From contig CAYTTA010000041.1 of assembly GCA_964440655.1 (NCBI GenBank), positions 1 to 23,314 of the forward strand: DNA of 23,314 nt, written 5' to 3'. The stretch is from CAYTTA01 sp964440655. GTDB taxonomy: Bacteria; Bacteroidota; Rhodothermia; Balneolales; Balneolaceae. Within the stretch, counting starts at the first letter, position 1, and the number at the start of each line of letters is the position of its first letter. The notes below the pieces were generated by a model. It was not told the DNA's origin. It saw only the letters and a program-made list of their open reading frames with translations, and did not search any database. A program made the translations under genes and the position numbers. Shown here piece after piece: positions 15,308 through 22,754 of this stretch.

Positions 15308-15496
15308 TGTATTGTTTCTGAATTAGTATTTAAAAAACCGCACTCCGGGCCAGTCTCCTCTTGGGGGGCACACCCGACGCGCCGGTTTTCTTTTCGTCCT
15401 TCAAAGTCGTGCTTCACAGGGTTTGCCTGCAAAGCAGCAGCTGTCCGCACTTTCTCGAATCACTGCCCGCACTGCAAGGCGACAGCTGACAGCTGG
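15308..15496 (-). promoter_or_regulatory. Repeat-rich ilvN-ilvC spacer, possible attenuator
   Basis: This 189-base spacer carries three CCGCACT heptamers (plus-strand 15338-15344, 15445-15451, 15467-15473). It also has an inverted pair around CAGCTG (CAGCTGTC near 15439 with GACAGCTG at 15481-15488). Just upstream of ilvC on the minus strand, CGCGTCGGG can pair imperfectly with CCCGGAGTGCG, followed by GTTTTTT. That could be a weak terminator or attenuator, but the stem has wobbles and an internal loop. Confidence 0.35.
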
Positions 15497-16012
15497 TCAG
15501 TTGGTGTTCTGAAACTCCCGTTTCAGAGCCACAGATCCGGTACGGGCCACTTCCGTCACCCCGTAGGGTTTCATGACATCGATGAAGGCATCGATCTTGT
15601 CCTTGTTACCGGTCACTTCGAATGCCAGCTTGTCCCCGCTGATGTCGACCACCTTGGTCCGGAATGCCTGTGCAACCATCATGATGTCGGAACGGGTGGT
15701 CGGGGTGGTGGAGACCTTCACAAGCGCCAGTTCCCTGGCAATGCTTTTGGTATGTGTCAGGTCGGTGACCTTCAGAACATCGACGATGTTGTGGAGCAGT
15801 TTGCAGATCTGCTCAATCACCTTCTCATCGCCCCGTGTGGTCAGCGTGATCCGGGCATATTCCGGATCGGCTTCCTTTCCGAGACTGATGCTGTCAATTT
15901 CGAATCCTTTGCCGCTGAAGATCCCGATGATCCGCGAAAAAGCATTCAGATTGTGATTGATCAGCACCGAGAGGGTGTGACGTGGAGGTGCAACGACCTG
16001 TCTGGCTTTCAT
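15497..16012 (-). CDS. ilvN: Acetolactate synthase, small (regulatory) subunit
   Basis: The regulatory subunit of acetohydroxyacid synthase, which binds IlvB and normally mediates valine feedback. The 171 residues carry an N-terminal ACT domain at about 12-85 (HTLSVLINHNLNAFSRIIGIFSGKG split across 12-36, then DSISLG). A C-terminal ALS_ss_C-like domain covers about 90-165. ATG 16012 has AAGGAG nine bases upstream. In that leader CCTTCTGT is repeated with a 10-base period (plus-strand 16024-16031 and 16034-16041). It follows ilvB by 95 bases. The name ilvH would be equally valid. Confidence 0.94.
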   Translation of the reverse strand: MKARQVVAPPRHTLSVLINHNLNAFSRIIGIFSGKGFEIDSISLGKEADPEYARITLTTRGDEKVIEQICKLLHNIVDVLKVTDLTHTKSIARELALVKVSTTPTTRSDIMMVAQAFRTKVVDISGDKLAFEVTGNKDKIDAFIDVMKPYGVTEVARTGSVALKREFQNTN

Positions 16013-16107
16013 CTATTGAAACTCCTTCTGTTTCCTTCTGTCTGGTGAAGTCCCGGGTTACTGTGTCGTGAAAAATCTGAGCTTCTACGTAATGCTGCTG
16101 ATTTCTG

Positions 16108-17883
16108 CTACTTCTTGAAGTCGTCGTCGCTTTCGACCATCTCGTTCAGGGCGGCGCCGGTCGGAACCATCGGGTAGCAGTTTTCCTGCGGGATGATCCG
16201 GAAATCCATCACTACCGGAACGTCGTTGATCTTCATCGAATCTTCGAGCACCCGGGCCATCTCTTCATCACTGGAGGCCCTCATGCCCACCGCACCATAC
16301 GCCTCGGCAAGCTTGACGAAATCAGGGTTCCCCTTATGGAGCTGACAGTGGCTGTAGCGGTTGTTGTAGAAAAGCTGCTGCCACTGGCGGACCATCCCGA
16401 GACTTTGGTTGTTCATGATCGCAACCTTGACCGGAATGCCGTATTCGACAGCCGTGGCCAGTTCATAGGTGGACATCTGGAAACTTCCGTCACCGGTGAT
16501 ACAGACGACGGTACGGTCGGGGCTCGCCAGTGCGGCTCCCATGGCAGCGGGGAATCCGTACCCCATGGTACCCAGGCCGCCCGAAGATATAAAGGAACGC
16601 GGATGATTGAAACGGTAATGCTGGGCGGCCCACATCTGGTGCTGCCCCACATCGGTCACTACAATCGCATCGCCGTTCGTCACGCGGGAGATCTCCCGGA
16701 TCAGTTTCTGTGGAGAGATTCCATCCGTGCCCTTTGCCTCCGGAAGGGGGTGCTCCTTCTGCCACTGACGCAGGGTGGCCCACCACTCTTTCGTGTCCGG
16801 TACCTCCCGGGTCAGTTCGGTGAGCTGCGCCAGGATCAGTTTCGCATCCCCGACGATCGGAACCTCCACCTCGACGTTCTTGCCGATCGAACTCGGGTCG
16901 ATGTCGATGTGGATTTTCTTCGAATGGGGGGAGAATCCGTCAAGGCGTCCTGTTACCCGGTCGTCGAACCGGGCGCCCACCGCAATGAGAAGATCGCACT
17001 CGGTCGTGGCCATGTTGGCGGTCCAGGTTCCGTGCATCCCGAGCATGCCCAGAGACTGGGGCTTGCTTTCGGGGAATACACCGAGTCCCATCAGGGTGGT
17101 GGTGACCGGAAGGTTGAATTTTTCGGCAAATGCAGTGAGCTCCTCCCAGGCGTTGCCCAGCATGACCCCGCCGCCGGCATAGAGAAGAGGCTTTTTGGCC
17201 TGGGAAATCATCCGCGCAGCCTTCACAATCTGGCTGTGATTTCCGGCAGTCACCGGCCGGTAGCTCGGAAGAACCACTTCTTTCTGTTTCCCCGAGTAAC
17301 GCCCGGTGGCGTTGAGCATGTCTTTGGGAAGGTCCACCAGTACGGGACCCGGGCGTCCGCTTGTGGCGATATGAAACGCCTCCCGGATTACCGACTCCAG
17401 TTCGTTCACATTCCGCACCAGGTAGCTGTGTTTGGTGATCGGCCGTGTGATCCCCACAATATCCGCTTCCTGAAAGGCATCATTACCCATCACGGTTGTG
17501 GCAACCTGTCCGGTGAAGACAACGATCGGAATGGAGTCCATCGCCGCTGTTGCAATACCGGTTACCGTGTTGGTTCCGCCAGGTCCGGAGGTGGCCAGCA
17601 CGACACCCGGCTTCCCGGTTGCGCGGGCGTATCCGTCGGCAGCGTGGGTGCCGGCCTGTTCGTGACGCACCAGGATGTGGTTCATCTCCAGTTCGTCGTA
17701 AAGCGCATCATAGACGGGGAGAACGGCACCTCCGGGATAACCGAAGATATACTCCACCTGCATGTCCCTGAGCGTGTGGATCAGGATCTGGGATCCGGTC
17801 ATGACCTGATAATCCGCGGACGGTTTCGCGATCGAAATGACCTTTTCGTTCTGTTCTGCTTGGGCTTTCGGGGATGGACTCAT
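16108..17883 (-). CDS. ilvB: Acetolactate synthase, large (catalytic) subunit
   Basis: A ThDP-, FAD- and Mg-dependent enzyme that joins two pyruvates, or pyruvate and 2-ketobutyrate, as the first common step to valine, leucine and isoleucine. The 591 residues are full length. The N-terminal ThDP domain has GYPGGAVLPVYDAL and catalytic E75 in VRHEQAGTHAADG. The central domain includes GARFDDRVTGRLDGF. The C-terminal ThDP/Mg motif is GDGSF (464-468) through NN (491-492). ATG 17883 is preferred because GAGGT lies three bases upstream. The longer TTG start at 17919 falls inside the candidate promoter element. It is first in the ten-gene minus-strand run and divergent from ilvD. Confidence 0.96.
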   Translation of the reverse strand: MSPSPKAQAEQNEKVISIAKPSADYQVMTGSQILIHTLRDMQVEYIFGYPGGAVLPVYDALYDELEMNHILVRHEQAGTHAADGYARATGKPGVVLATSGPGGTNTVTGIATAAMDSIPIVVFTGQVATTVMGNDAFQEADIVGITRPITKHSYLVRNVNELESVIREAFHIATSGRPGPVLVDLPKDMLNATGRYSGKQKEVVLPSYRPVTAGNHSQIVKAARMISQAKKPLLYAGGGVMLGNAWEELTAFAEKFNLPVTTTLMGLGVFPESKPQSLGMLGMHGTWTANMATTECDLLIAVGARFDDRVTGRLDGFSPHSKKIHIDIDPSSIGKNVEVEVPIVGDAKLILAQLTELTREVPDTKEWWATLRQWQKEHPLPEAKGTDGISPQKLIREISRVTNGDAIVVTDVGQHQMWAAQHYRFNHPRSFISSGGLGTMGYGFPAAMGAALASPDRTVVCITGDGSFQMSTYELATAVEYGIPVKVAIMNNQSLGMVRQWQQLFYNNRYSHCQLHKGNPDFVKLAEAYGAVGMRASSDEEMARVLEDSMKINDVPVVMDFRIIPQENCYPMVPTGAALNEMVESDDDFKK

Positions 17884-17916
17884 GTGACCTCGGGATATAG
17901 TTTTCCTGCCAGAGGT

Positions 17917-17924
17917 CAAACTTA
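17917..17924 (-). promoter_or_regulatory. Candidate Bacteroidota-type -7 element for ilvB
   Basis: On the minus strand the octamer TAAGTTTG matches the Bacteroidota -7 consensus TAnnTTTG exactly, 34 bases from the ilvB ATG. The expected -33 TTTG/TTG at about 19 bases further upstream is not clear; ATGACATCAT is there instead. This is a weak prediction from one short match. Confidence 0.3.
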
Positions 17925-18440
17925 AATAAAAATGATGTCATTTTGTGATAGAAGTTCCAACCCCTGGCGCGGTATTGTTAGCGGCTAAGTAGAATTAGGT
18001 TTAGAATGCCAGAGAGTGGAAGAAGCAGAAGTGCGACTTGTACAGCTTGGGCAACCAGGCCGGCAAACCCTGAGTATGAAACAGCGAAGGCAGAATCAGA
18101 GGGCGTGACGCCTCGTTCTGAAAGAGCAGACACACCGATGCCGTTCCGTCCGCAAGGGATCGGGAAAGCAGATGCGTGCTGAAAGTTTGCTGTTTCCATT
18201 GAACTTCGGGTTGGCTTGATCGCTTCCTTGTAAATTACCCTTGAACCATTTCGAAGTCAAGAGAAAAATTTGTTATAAAATGGCGATATTTTCCCGGGTG
18301 CCCGGGTTTCCACCGGATGACTTTCTCAGACGGATGCCTCTCCGGGTAGCATCCGCCGGCAAAAGCCTCCGACGGATCACCACCGCTACGTTGCCAGCCG
18401 GCACCAGAACATTGTCGTAAAACCATTTACAGAATCCGTC
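17925..18440. promoter_or_regulatory. Divergent ilvB/ilvD intergenic control region
   Basis: This is the only stretch in the window over 300 bases without a convincing gene. Its ilvB side is AT-rich. Its centre (about 18031-18180) is hairpin-rich. The ilvD side has an AT-rich tract with TTGTTATAAAATGG (18269-18282), a possible ilvD promoter. This is followed by CCCGGG-TG-CCCGGG (18293-18306) and a perfect 7-bp inverted repeat, CGGATGC (18331-18337) with GCATCCG (18349-18355). No recognisable T-box, TPP or other named riboswitch was found. Short ORFs across it lack ribosome-binding sites or recognisable homology. Confidence 0.45.
18031..18180 (+). ncRNA. Candidate structured RNA fragment with GNRA hairpins (group II intron 5' remnant or unknown)
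   Basis: Read on the plus strand, four small hairpins follow each other. GCTTGG/CCAGGC closes a GCAA tetraloop (18045-18060). GGCG/CGCC closes TGA (18102-18112). GTTCT/AGAGC closes GAA (18115-18127). TTCCG-TCC/GGG-at-CGGGA closes a second GCAA tetraloop (18144-18165). Two GNRA loops argue for the plus strand. The segment begins with GTGCGAC, which matches the 5' consensus of bacterial group II introns, and it appears to stop near 18200 with no reverse transcriptase or domain V. No covariance support is available, so this is a tentative call. Boundaries are approximate. Confidence 0.25.
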
Positions 18441-20120
18441 ATGTCACAGAAACTGAACAAGTACAGCTCCAGACTTACAGAAAACGAAGCCCAGGTCGGC
18501 TCCATGGCCATGCTCTACGCCACCGGGATGAGCGAAGAGGATATGCAGAAGCCCCAGGTGGGAATCGCAAGCACCGGCTGGGACGGCAACCCCTGTAACA
18601 TGCATCTTAATGGCCTGGCGAAAGTGGTGCAGGAGAGTGTCCGCGACGACGGGATGGTCGGATTTGTTTTTCACAGTATCGGGGTGAGTGACGGGATCTC
18701 CATGGGGACCCAGGGGATGAAGTACTCCCTTCCCTCGCGGGACATCATTGCCGATTCGATCGAGACGGTCATGAGCGCCCAGTGGTATGATGCCAACATC
18801 TCTGTGGTGGGATGCGACAAGAACATGCCGGGATCTCTCATGGCGATGGCACGGCTCAACCGCCCGTCCATCATGATCTACGGCGGGACTATCCGTCCGG
18901 GCAATCTGAACGGCCGGAAGCTCGACCTGGTCTCCGCATTCGAGTCCTACGGGAAATATCTCTCGCGGGAGATCGATCAGGAGGAACTTCATCAGGTTCT
19001 GCGTCACGCCTGTCCGGGAGCCGGAGCGTGCGGCGGAATGTATACCGCCAATACGATGGCCTCTGCCATCGAGACGATGGGAATGAGCCTGCCTTACAGC
19101 TCCTCCGTGCCGGCCACCCATGAACTGAAGGTGGAGGAGTGCCGCAGGGCAGGCAAGGCGATCCGTACCCTGCTTGAGATGGATCTCAAGCCCCGCGACA
19201 TCATCACCCGGAAATCTCTGGAAAATGCCGTTGTGATGACCATCGCGCTGGGAGGCTCCACCAATGCGGTGATTCACCTGCTTGCGATCGCCCATGCGGC
19301 GGGCATTCCCTTTACCATCGACGATTTTCAGGAGGTGAGCAGCCGCACCCCTTTCCTGGCCGACCTCAAGCCGAGCGGAAAGTACGTGATGGAGGATCTC
19401 TTCAATGCAGGGGGAGTGCCGGCCGTTCAAAAACTGCTTCTGGAAGAGGGGCTTCTGCACGGGGATTGCATCACCGTTACCGGCAAGACCCTGGAGGAGA
19501 ATGTCAGGGATCTGCCCGGCCTTCTCGAGGAGCAGAAGGTGATCCATCCCGTCTCCGATCCGATCAAGAAGACCGGACACCTGGAGATCCTCTATGGGAA
19601 CCTGGCACCTGAAGGAAGTGTCGGAAAGATCACCGGAAAAGAGGGGATCCGGTTCAGCGGAACGGCCAAGGTGTTCGATTCCGAAGAGGAGTCCCTCAAG
19701 GCGATACAGAACGGCGAGGTCAAGGAGGGAGATGTGGTGGTGATCCGCTATGAAGGGCCCAAAGGGGGGCCGGGGATGCGGGAGATGCTCTCCATCACCT
19801 CCGCCATCATGGGTGCCGGCCTCGGAAGCAGCGTGGCGCTGATTACCGACGGGCGGTTTTCGGGAGGGACGCACGGTTTTGTGCTGGGTCATGTCACTCC
19901 GGAAGCGCAGGAAGGAGGACCGATCGCGCTGGTCCGGGACGGCGACAGGATCACCATCGATGCCGAGGAGCGGGTGGTCAATGTGGAGATTTCCGACGAT
20001 GAGTTCGCCAGGCGCCGCGCCGAATGGAAGAAGCCGCCCGTTCAGGCCACGCATGGAATCCTCAAAAAATATGCGGCGACTGTTTCGTCCGCTTCCCGTG
20101 GCTGTGTGACCGATCTATGA
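18441..20120 (+). CDS. ilvD: Dihydroxyacid dehydratase, [2Fe-2S] type
   Basis: This enzyme dehydrates dihydroxyisovalerate and dihydroxymethylvalerate to the keto acids that lead to valine, leucine and isoleucine. The 559 residues are full length. Three cluster cysteines are present: C52 in GNPCNMH, C125 in GCDKNMPG and C197 in GACGGM. This is the pattern of the more oxygen-tolerant [2Fe-2S] enzymes. K127 is the likely carbamylated metal ligand. The C-terminal GRFSGGTHGF contains the catalytic serine. ATG 18441 has no strong Shine-Dalgarno. The stop codon overlaps the next gene's start as ATGA, so the two are probably translationally coupled. It is divergent from ilvB, so the Ilv enzymes are split between two transcripts. 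Confidence 0.96.
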   Translation: MSQKLNKYSSRLTENEAQVGSMAMLYATGMSEEDMQKPQVGIASTGWDGNPCNMHLNGLAKVVQESVRDDGMVGFVFHSIGVSDGISMGTQGMKYSLPSRDIIADSIETVMSAQWYDANISVVGCDKNMPGSLMAMARLNRPSIMIYGGTIRPGNLNGRKLDLVSAFESYGKYLSREIDQEELHQVLRHACPGAGACGGMYTANTMASAIETMGMSLPYSSSVPATHELKVEECRRAGKAIRTLLEMDLKPRDIITRKSLENAVVMTIALGGSTNAVIHLLAIAHAAGIPFTIDDFQEVSSRTPFLADLKPSGKYVMEDLFNAGGVPAVQKLLLEEGLLHGDCITVTGKTLEENVRDLPGLLEEQKVIHPVSDPIKKTGHLEILYGNLAPEGSVGKITGKEGIRFSGTAKVFDSEEESLKAIQNGEVKEGDVVVIRYEGPKGGPGMREMLSITSAIMGAGLGSSVALITDGRFSGGTHGFVLGHVTPEAQEGGPIALVRDGDRITIDAEERVVNVEISDDEFARRRAEWKKPPVQATHGILKKYAATVSSASRGCVTDL

Positions 20121-21637
20121 TCCGGCTCCGACAGCTTCCCGGCAAGATCCTCGACTGGGTGGAGAGGGGGGGCAACCGCCTCCCCGATCCGGTCACGGTC
20201 TTTCTGATCATCATCGGGCTGGTGATGATCATTTCGCTCGTCGCCTCGGTGGCGGGCGTCCGGGTTGAGCACCCCGGCACCGGGGAGGTTGTGGAGGCGG
20301 TCAACCTCTTCAGCAAGGAGAACGTCCAGCGCATTTTCTCCGAGATGCCACGGACCTTTGCCGAATTTCCGCCGCTTGGACTGGTCCTGGTGGTGATGCT
20401 GGGTATCGGGGTGGCGGACCGCACCGGCCTGATCGCCACTCTCCTGAAACGGTTTGTGGAGGGGGCACCCAAACCTCTGATCACCGCCGCCATCGTTTTT
20501 GCCGGTATCATGAGCAGTCTTGCCGCCGATGCCGGGTATGTTCTTCTCATTCCTCTCGGAGCGGTACTCTTTTACGGAGTCGGGCGTCATCCTCTGGCAG
20601 GTCTTGCCGCCGCGTTTGCAGGCGTATCGGGAGGATTCAGCGCCAACCTGCTTCTCACCAGCATCGACCCGCTTCTGGTGGGTTTCACCACCCCGGCCGC
20701 ACAGCTGGTGGATCCCGACTACTTTGTCAGTGTCGCCTCCAACTGGTATCTGATGATCGCCCTGGTACCGGTTCTGGTCCTGGCCGGCTGGTATGTGACC
20801 GAGAGGATCATCGAACCACGACTCGGTCCCTATGAGGGGGTTCCGGAAGAGTCGGGAGAGGAGGCGGATCGGGAGGTCACTCCTCTGGTGAGGCGAGGGC
20901 ACCGAGTGGCGGGTCTTGTCGCGCTGCTCTGTCTGGCCGGCGTCGCCCTTCTGGTCATTCCTGAAAACGCTCCCCTTCAGGGCGAAGGAGGGAACCTCAT
21001 GCCCTTCTATCAGAGTCTGGTTGCACTGCTCTTCTTCTTTTTTCTACTTCCGGGGATCGCCTACGGAGTGGTGACACGCCAGATCCGCAGTGACAAGGAT
21101 GTTGCCCGCATGACCTCCGAGTCGATGGCGAGCATGGGGGCCTACATTGTCCTCGCTTTTGTAGCTGCCCACCTGATCGCCTTCTTCAACTGGTCCAATC
21201 TGGGTCTGATCATCGCAGTGACCGGTGCGGAACTGCTCCGGAGCATCGGATTTGTGGGCATTCCACTTTTTGTCACCTTTGTTCTTTTTACCTCCATGAT
21301 AAACCTTTTCATCGGAAGCGCGTCCGCCAAGTGGGCCATCATGGCACCCATTTTTGTTCCGATGATGATGCTGCTCGGCTACTCTCCGGAGCTTACCCAG
21401 GCAGCTTACCGGGTAGGGGACTCCTTCACGAACATCCTCACGCCTCTGCTTCCTTATTTCCCTCTGGTGATCATTTTTGGCCAGAAGTACAAAAAGGATC
21501 TCGGGCTGGGAACACTCATCTCCCTGATGATGCCCTACTCGGTGGTGTTCGGCATTCTCACCACCCTGGTTCTGATCGGCTGGATCCTCTTTGAAATTCC
21601 TCTGGGACCCGACAGCCCCCTCTATTACACGCCCTGA
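20117..21637 (+). CDS. AbgT-family transporter
   Basis: A 506-residue inner-membrane protein, nearly the same length as E. coli AbgT, with about nine or more hydrophobic helices by eye. The first is PVTVFLIIIGLVMIISLVAS, near residue 25. Conserved family blocks include SLAADAGYVLLIPLGAV (about 135-150) and GFSANLL. The C-terminal half has SASAKWAIMAPIFVPM and PYFPLVIIFGQKY. Characterised relatives (AbgT, MtrF) transport p-aminobenzoyl-glutamate or export sulfonamides and p-aminobenzoate. The ATGA overlap with ilvD decides the start and argues for co-expression with branched-chain amino acid synthesis, which is not a standard context. No M20 aminobenzoyl-glutamate hydrolase genes are adjacent. 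Substrate here is unknown. Confidence 0.9.
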   Translation: MIRLRQLPGKILDWVERGGNRLPDPVTVFLIIIGLVMIISLVASVAGVRVEHPGTGEVVEAVNLFSKENVQRIFSEMPRTFAEFPPLGLVLVVMLGIGVADRTGLIATLLKRFVEGAPKPLITAAIVFAGIMSSLAADAGYVLLIPLGAVLFYGVGRHPLAGLAAAFAGVSGGFSANLLLTSIDPLLVGFTTPAAQLVDPDYFVSVASNWYLMIALVPVLVLAGWYVTERIIEPRLGPYEGVPEESGEEADREVTPLVRRGHRVAGLVALLCLAGVALLVIPENAPLQGEGGNLMPFYQSLVALLFFFFLLPGIAYGVVTRQIRSDKDVARMTSESMASMGAYIVLAFVAAHLIAFFNWSNLGLIIAVTGAELLRSIGFVGIPLFVTFVLFTSMINLFIGSASAKWAIMAPIFVPMMMLLGYSPELTQAAYRVGDSFTNILTPLLPYFPLVIIFGQKYKKDLGLGTLISLMMPYSVVFGILTTLVLIGWILFEIPLGPDSPLYYTP

Positions 21638-21671
21638 TTGCATTCCCTCATCCCGGGGAAAGGGATCTCGA

Positions 21672-22754
21672 TCAGGATCCGGGCAGATTCGGAACCTTGA
21701 TGCAGGCGGCAAAATGGCCCGGCGCTTTCTCGGCAAGGGGAGGGATGATCCGGGCGCAGTCGGCATCCTTGAGCGGATGGTTGCAACGGGGATGGAAAGG
21801 GCACCCCGGCGGGGGATCGGCAGGGGAGGGGACATCCCCCTTCAGAACAATTCTTTCGCGCTTCTTTCGGGGGTCTGCAACAGGCACGGCCGAGAGAAGT
21901 GCCTGTGTATAGGGCATGAGGGGAGTACGGTAAAGATCATCGGCATCGGCCAGTTCTACAATCCGGCCGAGATACATGACAGCGACCCGGTCGGAGATGT
22001 GCTCGACCACCGAAAGATCATGGGCGATAAAAAGGTAGGTGAGTCCGAAACGCTCCTGCAGATCCTGGAGCAGATTGAGCACCTGGGCCTGCACCGAGAC
22101 ATCGAGTGCAGAGACCGGTTCATCGCAGATGATCAGATCCGGTTCGACGGCAAGTGCCCGGGCGATCCCGATCCGCTGGCGCTGGCCTCCTGAGAATTCG
22201 TGGGGGTAGCGGACGGCGTGTTCGGGAAGCAGCCCAACCAGCCGGAGCAGTTCAGAAATCCGCTTCTCGGCCGCCTTGCCTTCTGCCAGCCCGTGCACCT
22301 GCAGCACCTCCCGCAGCATCGTCCCCACGGTCATCCGGGGATTAAGCGAGGAGAAGGGATCCTGGAACACCATCTGGGCCTGTCGCCTGAAAGCTCTCAG
22401 TTCGTTGCGGTCCATTTCGAAGATCTCCTTTCCTTCAAACCGCGCGCGCCCTGAGGTCGGTTCCGTGAGCCTCAGAAGTGCCCTTCCGGTGGTGGTCTTC
22501 CCGCATCCCGACTCGCCGACAACTCCCAGGGTCTCCCCCCGGAGGAGATCGAACGAGACCCCGTCCACCGCACGAATCTCCCCCGACTTCCGGGAAAAGA
22601 GCCCTTTACGGAGAGGGAATGCTTTCTTCAGCCCCCGTACGGATAGAAGTGCCTCTGTCGGCGGCGGCAGATCGTCCGGAGTACGCCCGCCCCTGTGGGA
22701 ATTGCCGGCAGCCGGGGGAAGATCCGTTGGATCCGTCAGGTTCTCATGATTCAT
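21672..22754 (-). CDS. Oligopeptide/dipeptide ABC transporter ATP-binding protein (OppF/DppF type)
   Basis: One of two ATPases that power a peptide-type ABC importer at the inner membrane. The 360 residues include Walker A GESGCGKTT (80-88), Q-loop VFQDPFSSLNP (129-139) and signature FSGGQRQRIGIARAL (from 187). Walker B LIICDEPVSALD (207-218) and the H-loop H245 follow. The C-terminal oligo_HPY region has four cysteines, C318, C324, C333 and C351 (GCPFHPRC, ADC, AACIK). Dipeptide, oligopeptide or nickel substrates cannot be separated by this subunit. Its ATG overlaps the upstream ATPase stop as ATGA. It converges with the AbgT-type gene across 34 bases in which no clear terminator is seen. 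Confidence 0.93.
   Translation of the reverse strand: MNHENLTDPTDLPPAAGNSHRGGRTPDDLPPPTEALLSVRGLKKAFPLRKGLFSRKSGEIRAVDGVSFDLLRGETLGVVGESGCGKTTTGRALLRLTEPTSGRARFEGKEIFEMDRNELRAFRRQAQMVFQDPFSSLNPRMTVGTMLREVLQVHGLAEGKAAEKRISELLRLVGLLPEHAVRYPHEFSGGQRQRIGIARALAVEPDLIICDEPVSALDVSVQAQVLNLLQDLQERFGLTYLFIAHDLSVVEHISDRVAVMYLGRIVELADADDLYRTPLMPYTQALLSAVPVADPRKKRERIVLKGDVPSPADPPPGCPFHPRCNHPLKDADCARIIPPLAEKAPGHFAACIKVPNLPGS

Noticed and set aside
17978..18199. A 73-codon minus-strand ORF between ilvB and ilvD, ending in a hydrophobic stretch
   Set aside because: No ribosome-binding site or recognised domain, and it is antisense to the hairpin-rich segment, whose stems explain the open frame better. A small membrane peptide cannot be fully excluded.
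18280..18420. A 46-codon plus-strand ORF upstream of ilvD as an attenuation leader peptide
   Set aside because: It has no run of Ile, Val or Leu codons, and its ATG overlaps the AT-rich candidate promoter.
18444..20054. A very long antisense ORF opposite ilvD (and similar long ORFs opposite ilvB, cimA and the first gene)
   Set aside because: These are shadows of strongly coding frames in GC-rich DNA; the translations are rich in His, Arg and Gly without domain motifs.
21638..21671. Bidirectional terminator between the AbgT-family gene and the ABC ATPase
   Set aside because: Only short imperfect pairings are visible and there is no T tract on either strand.
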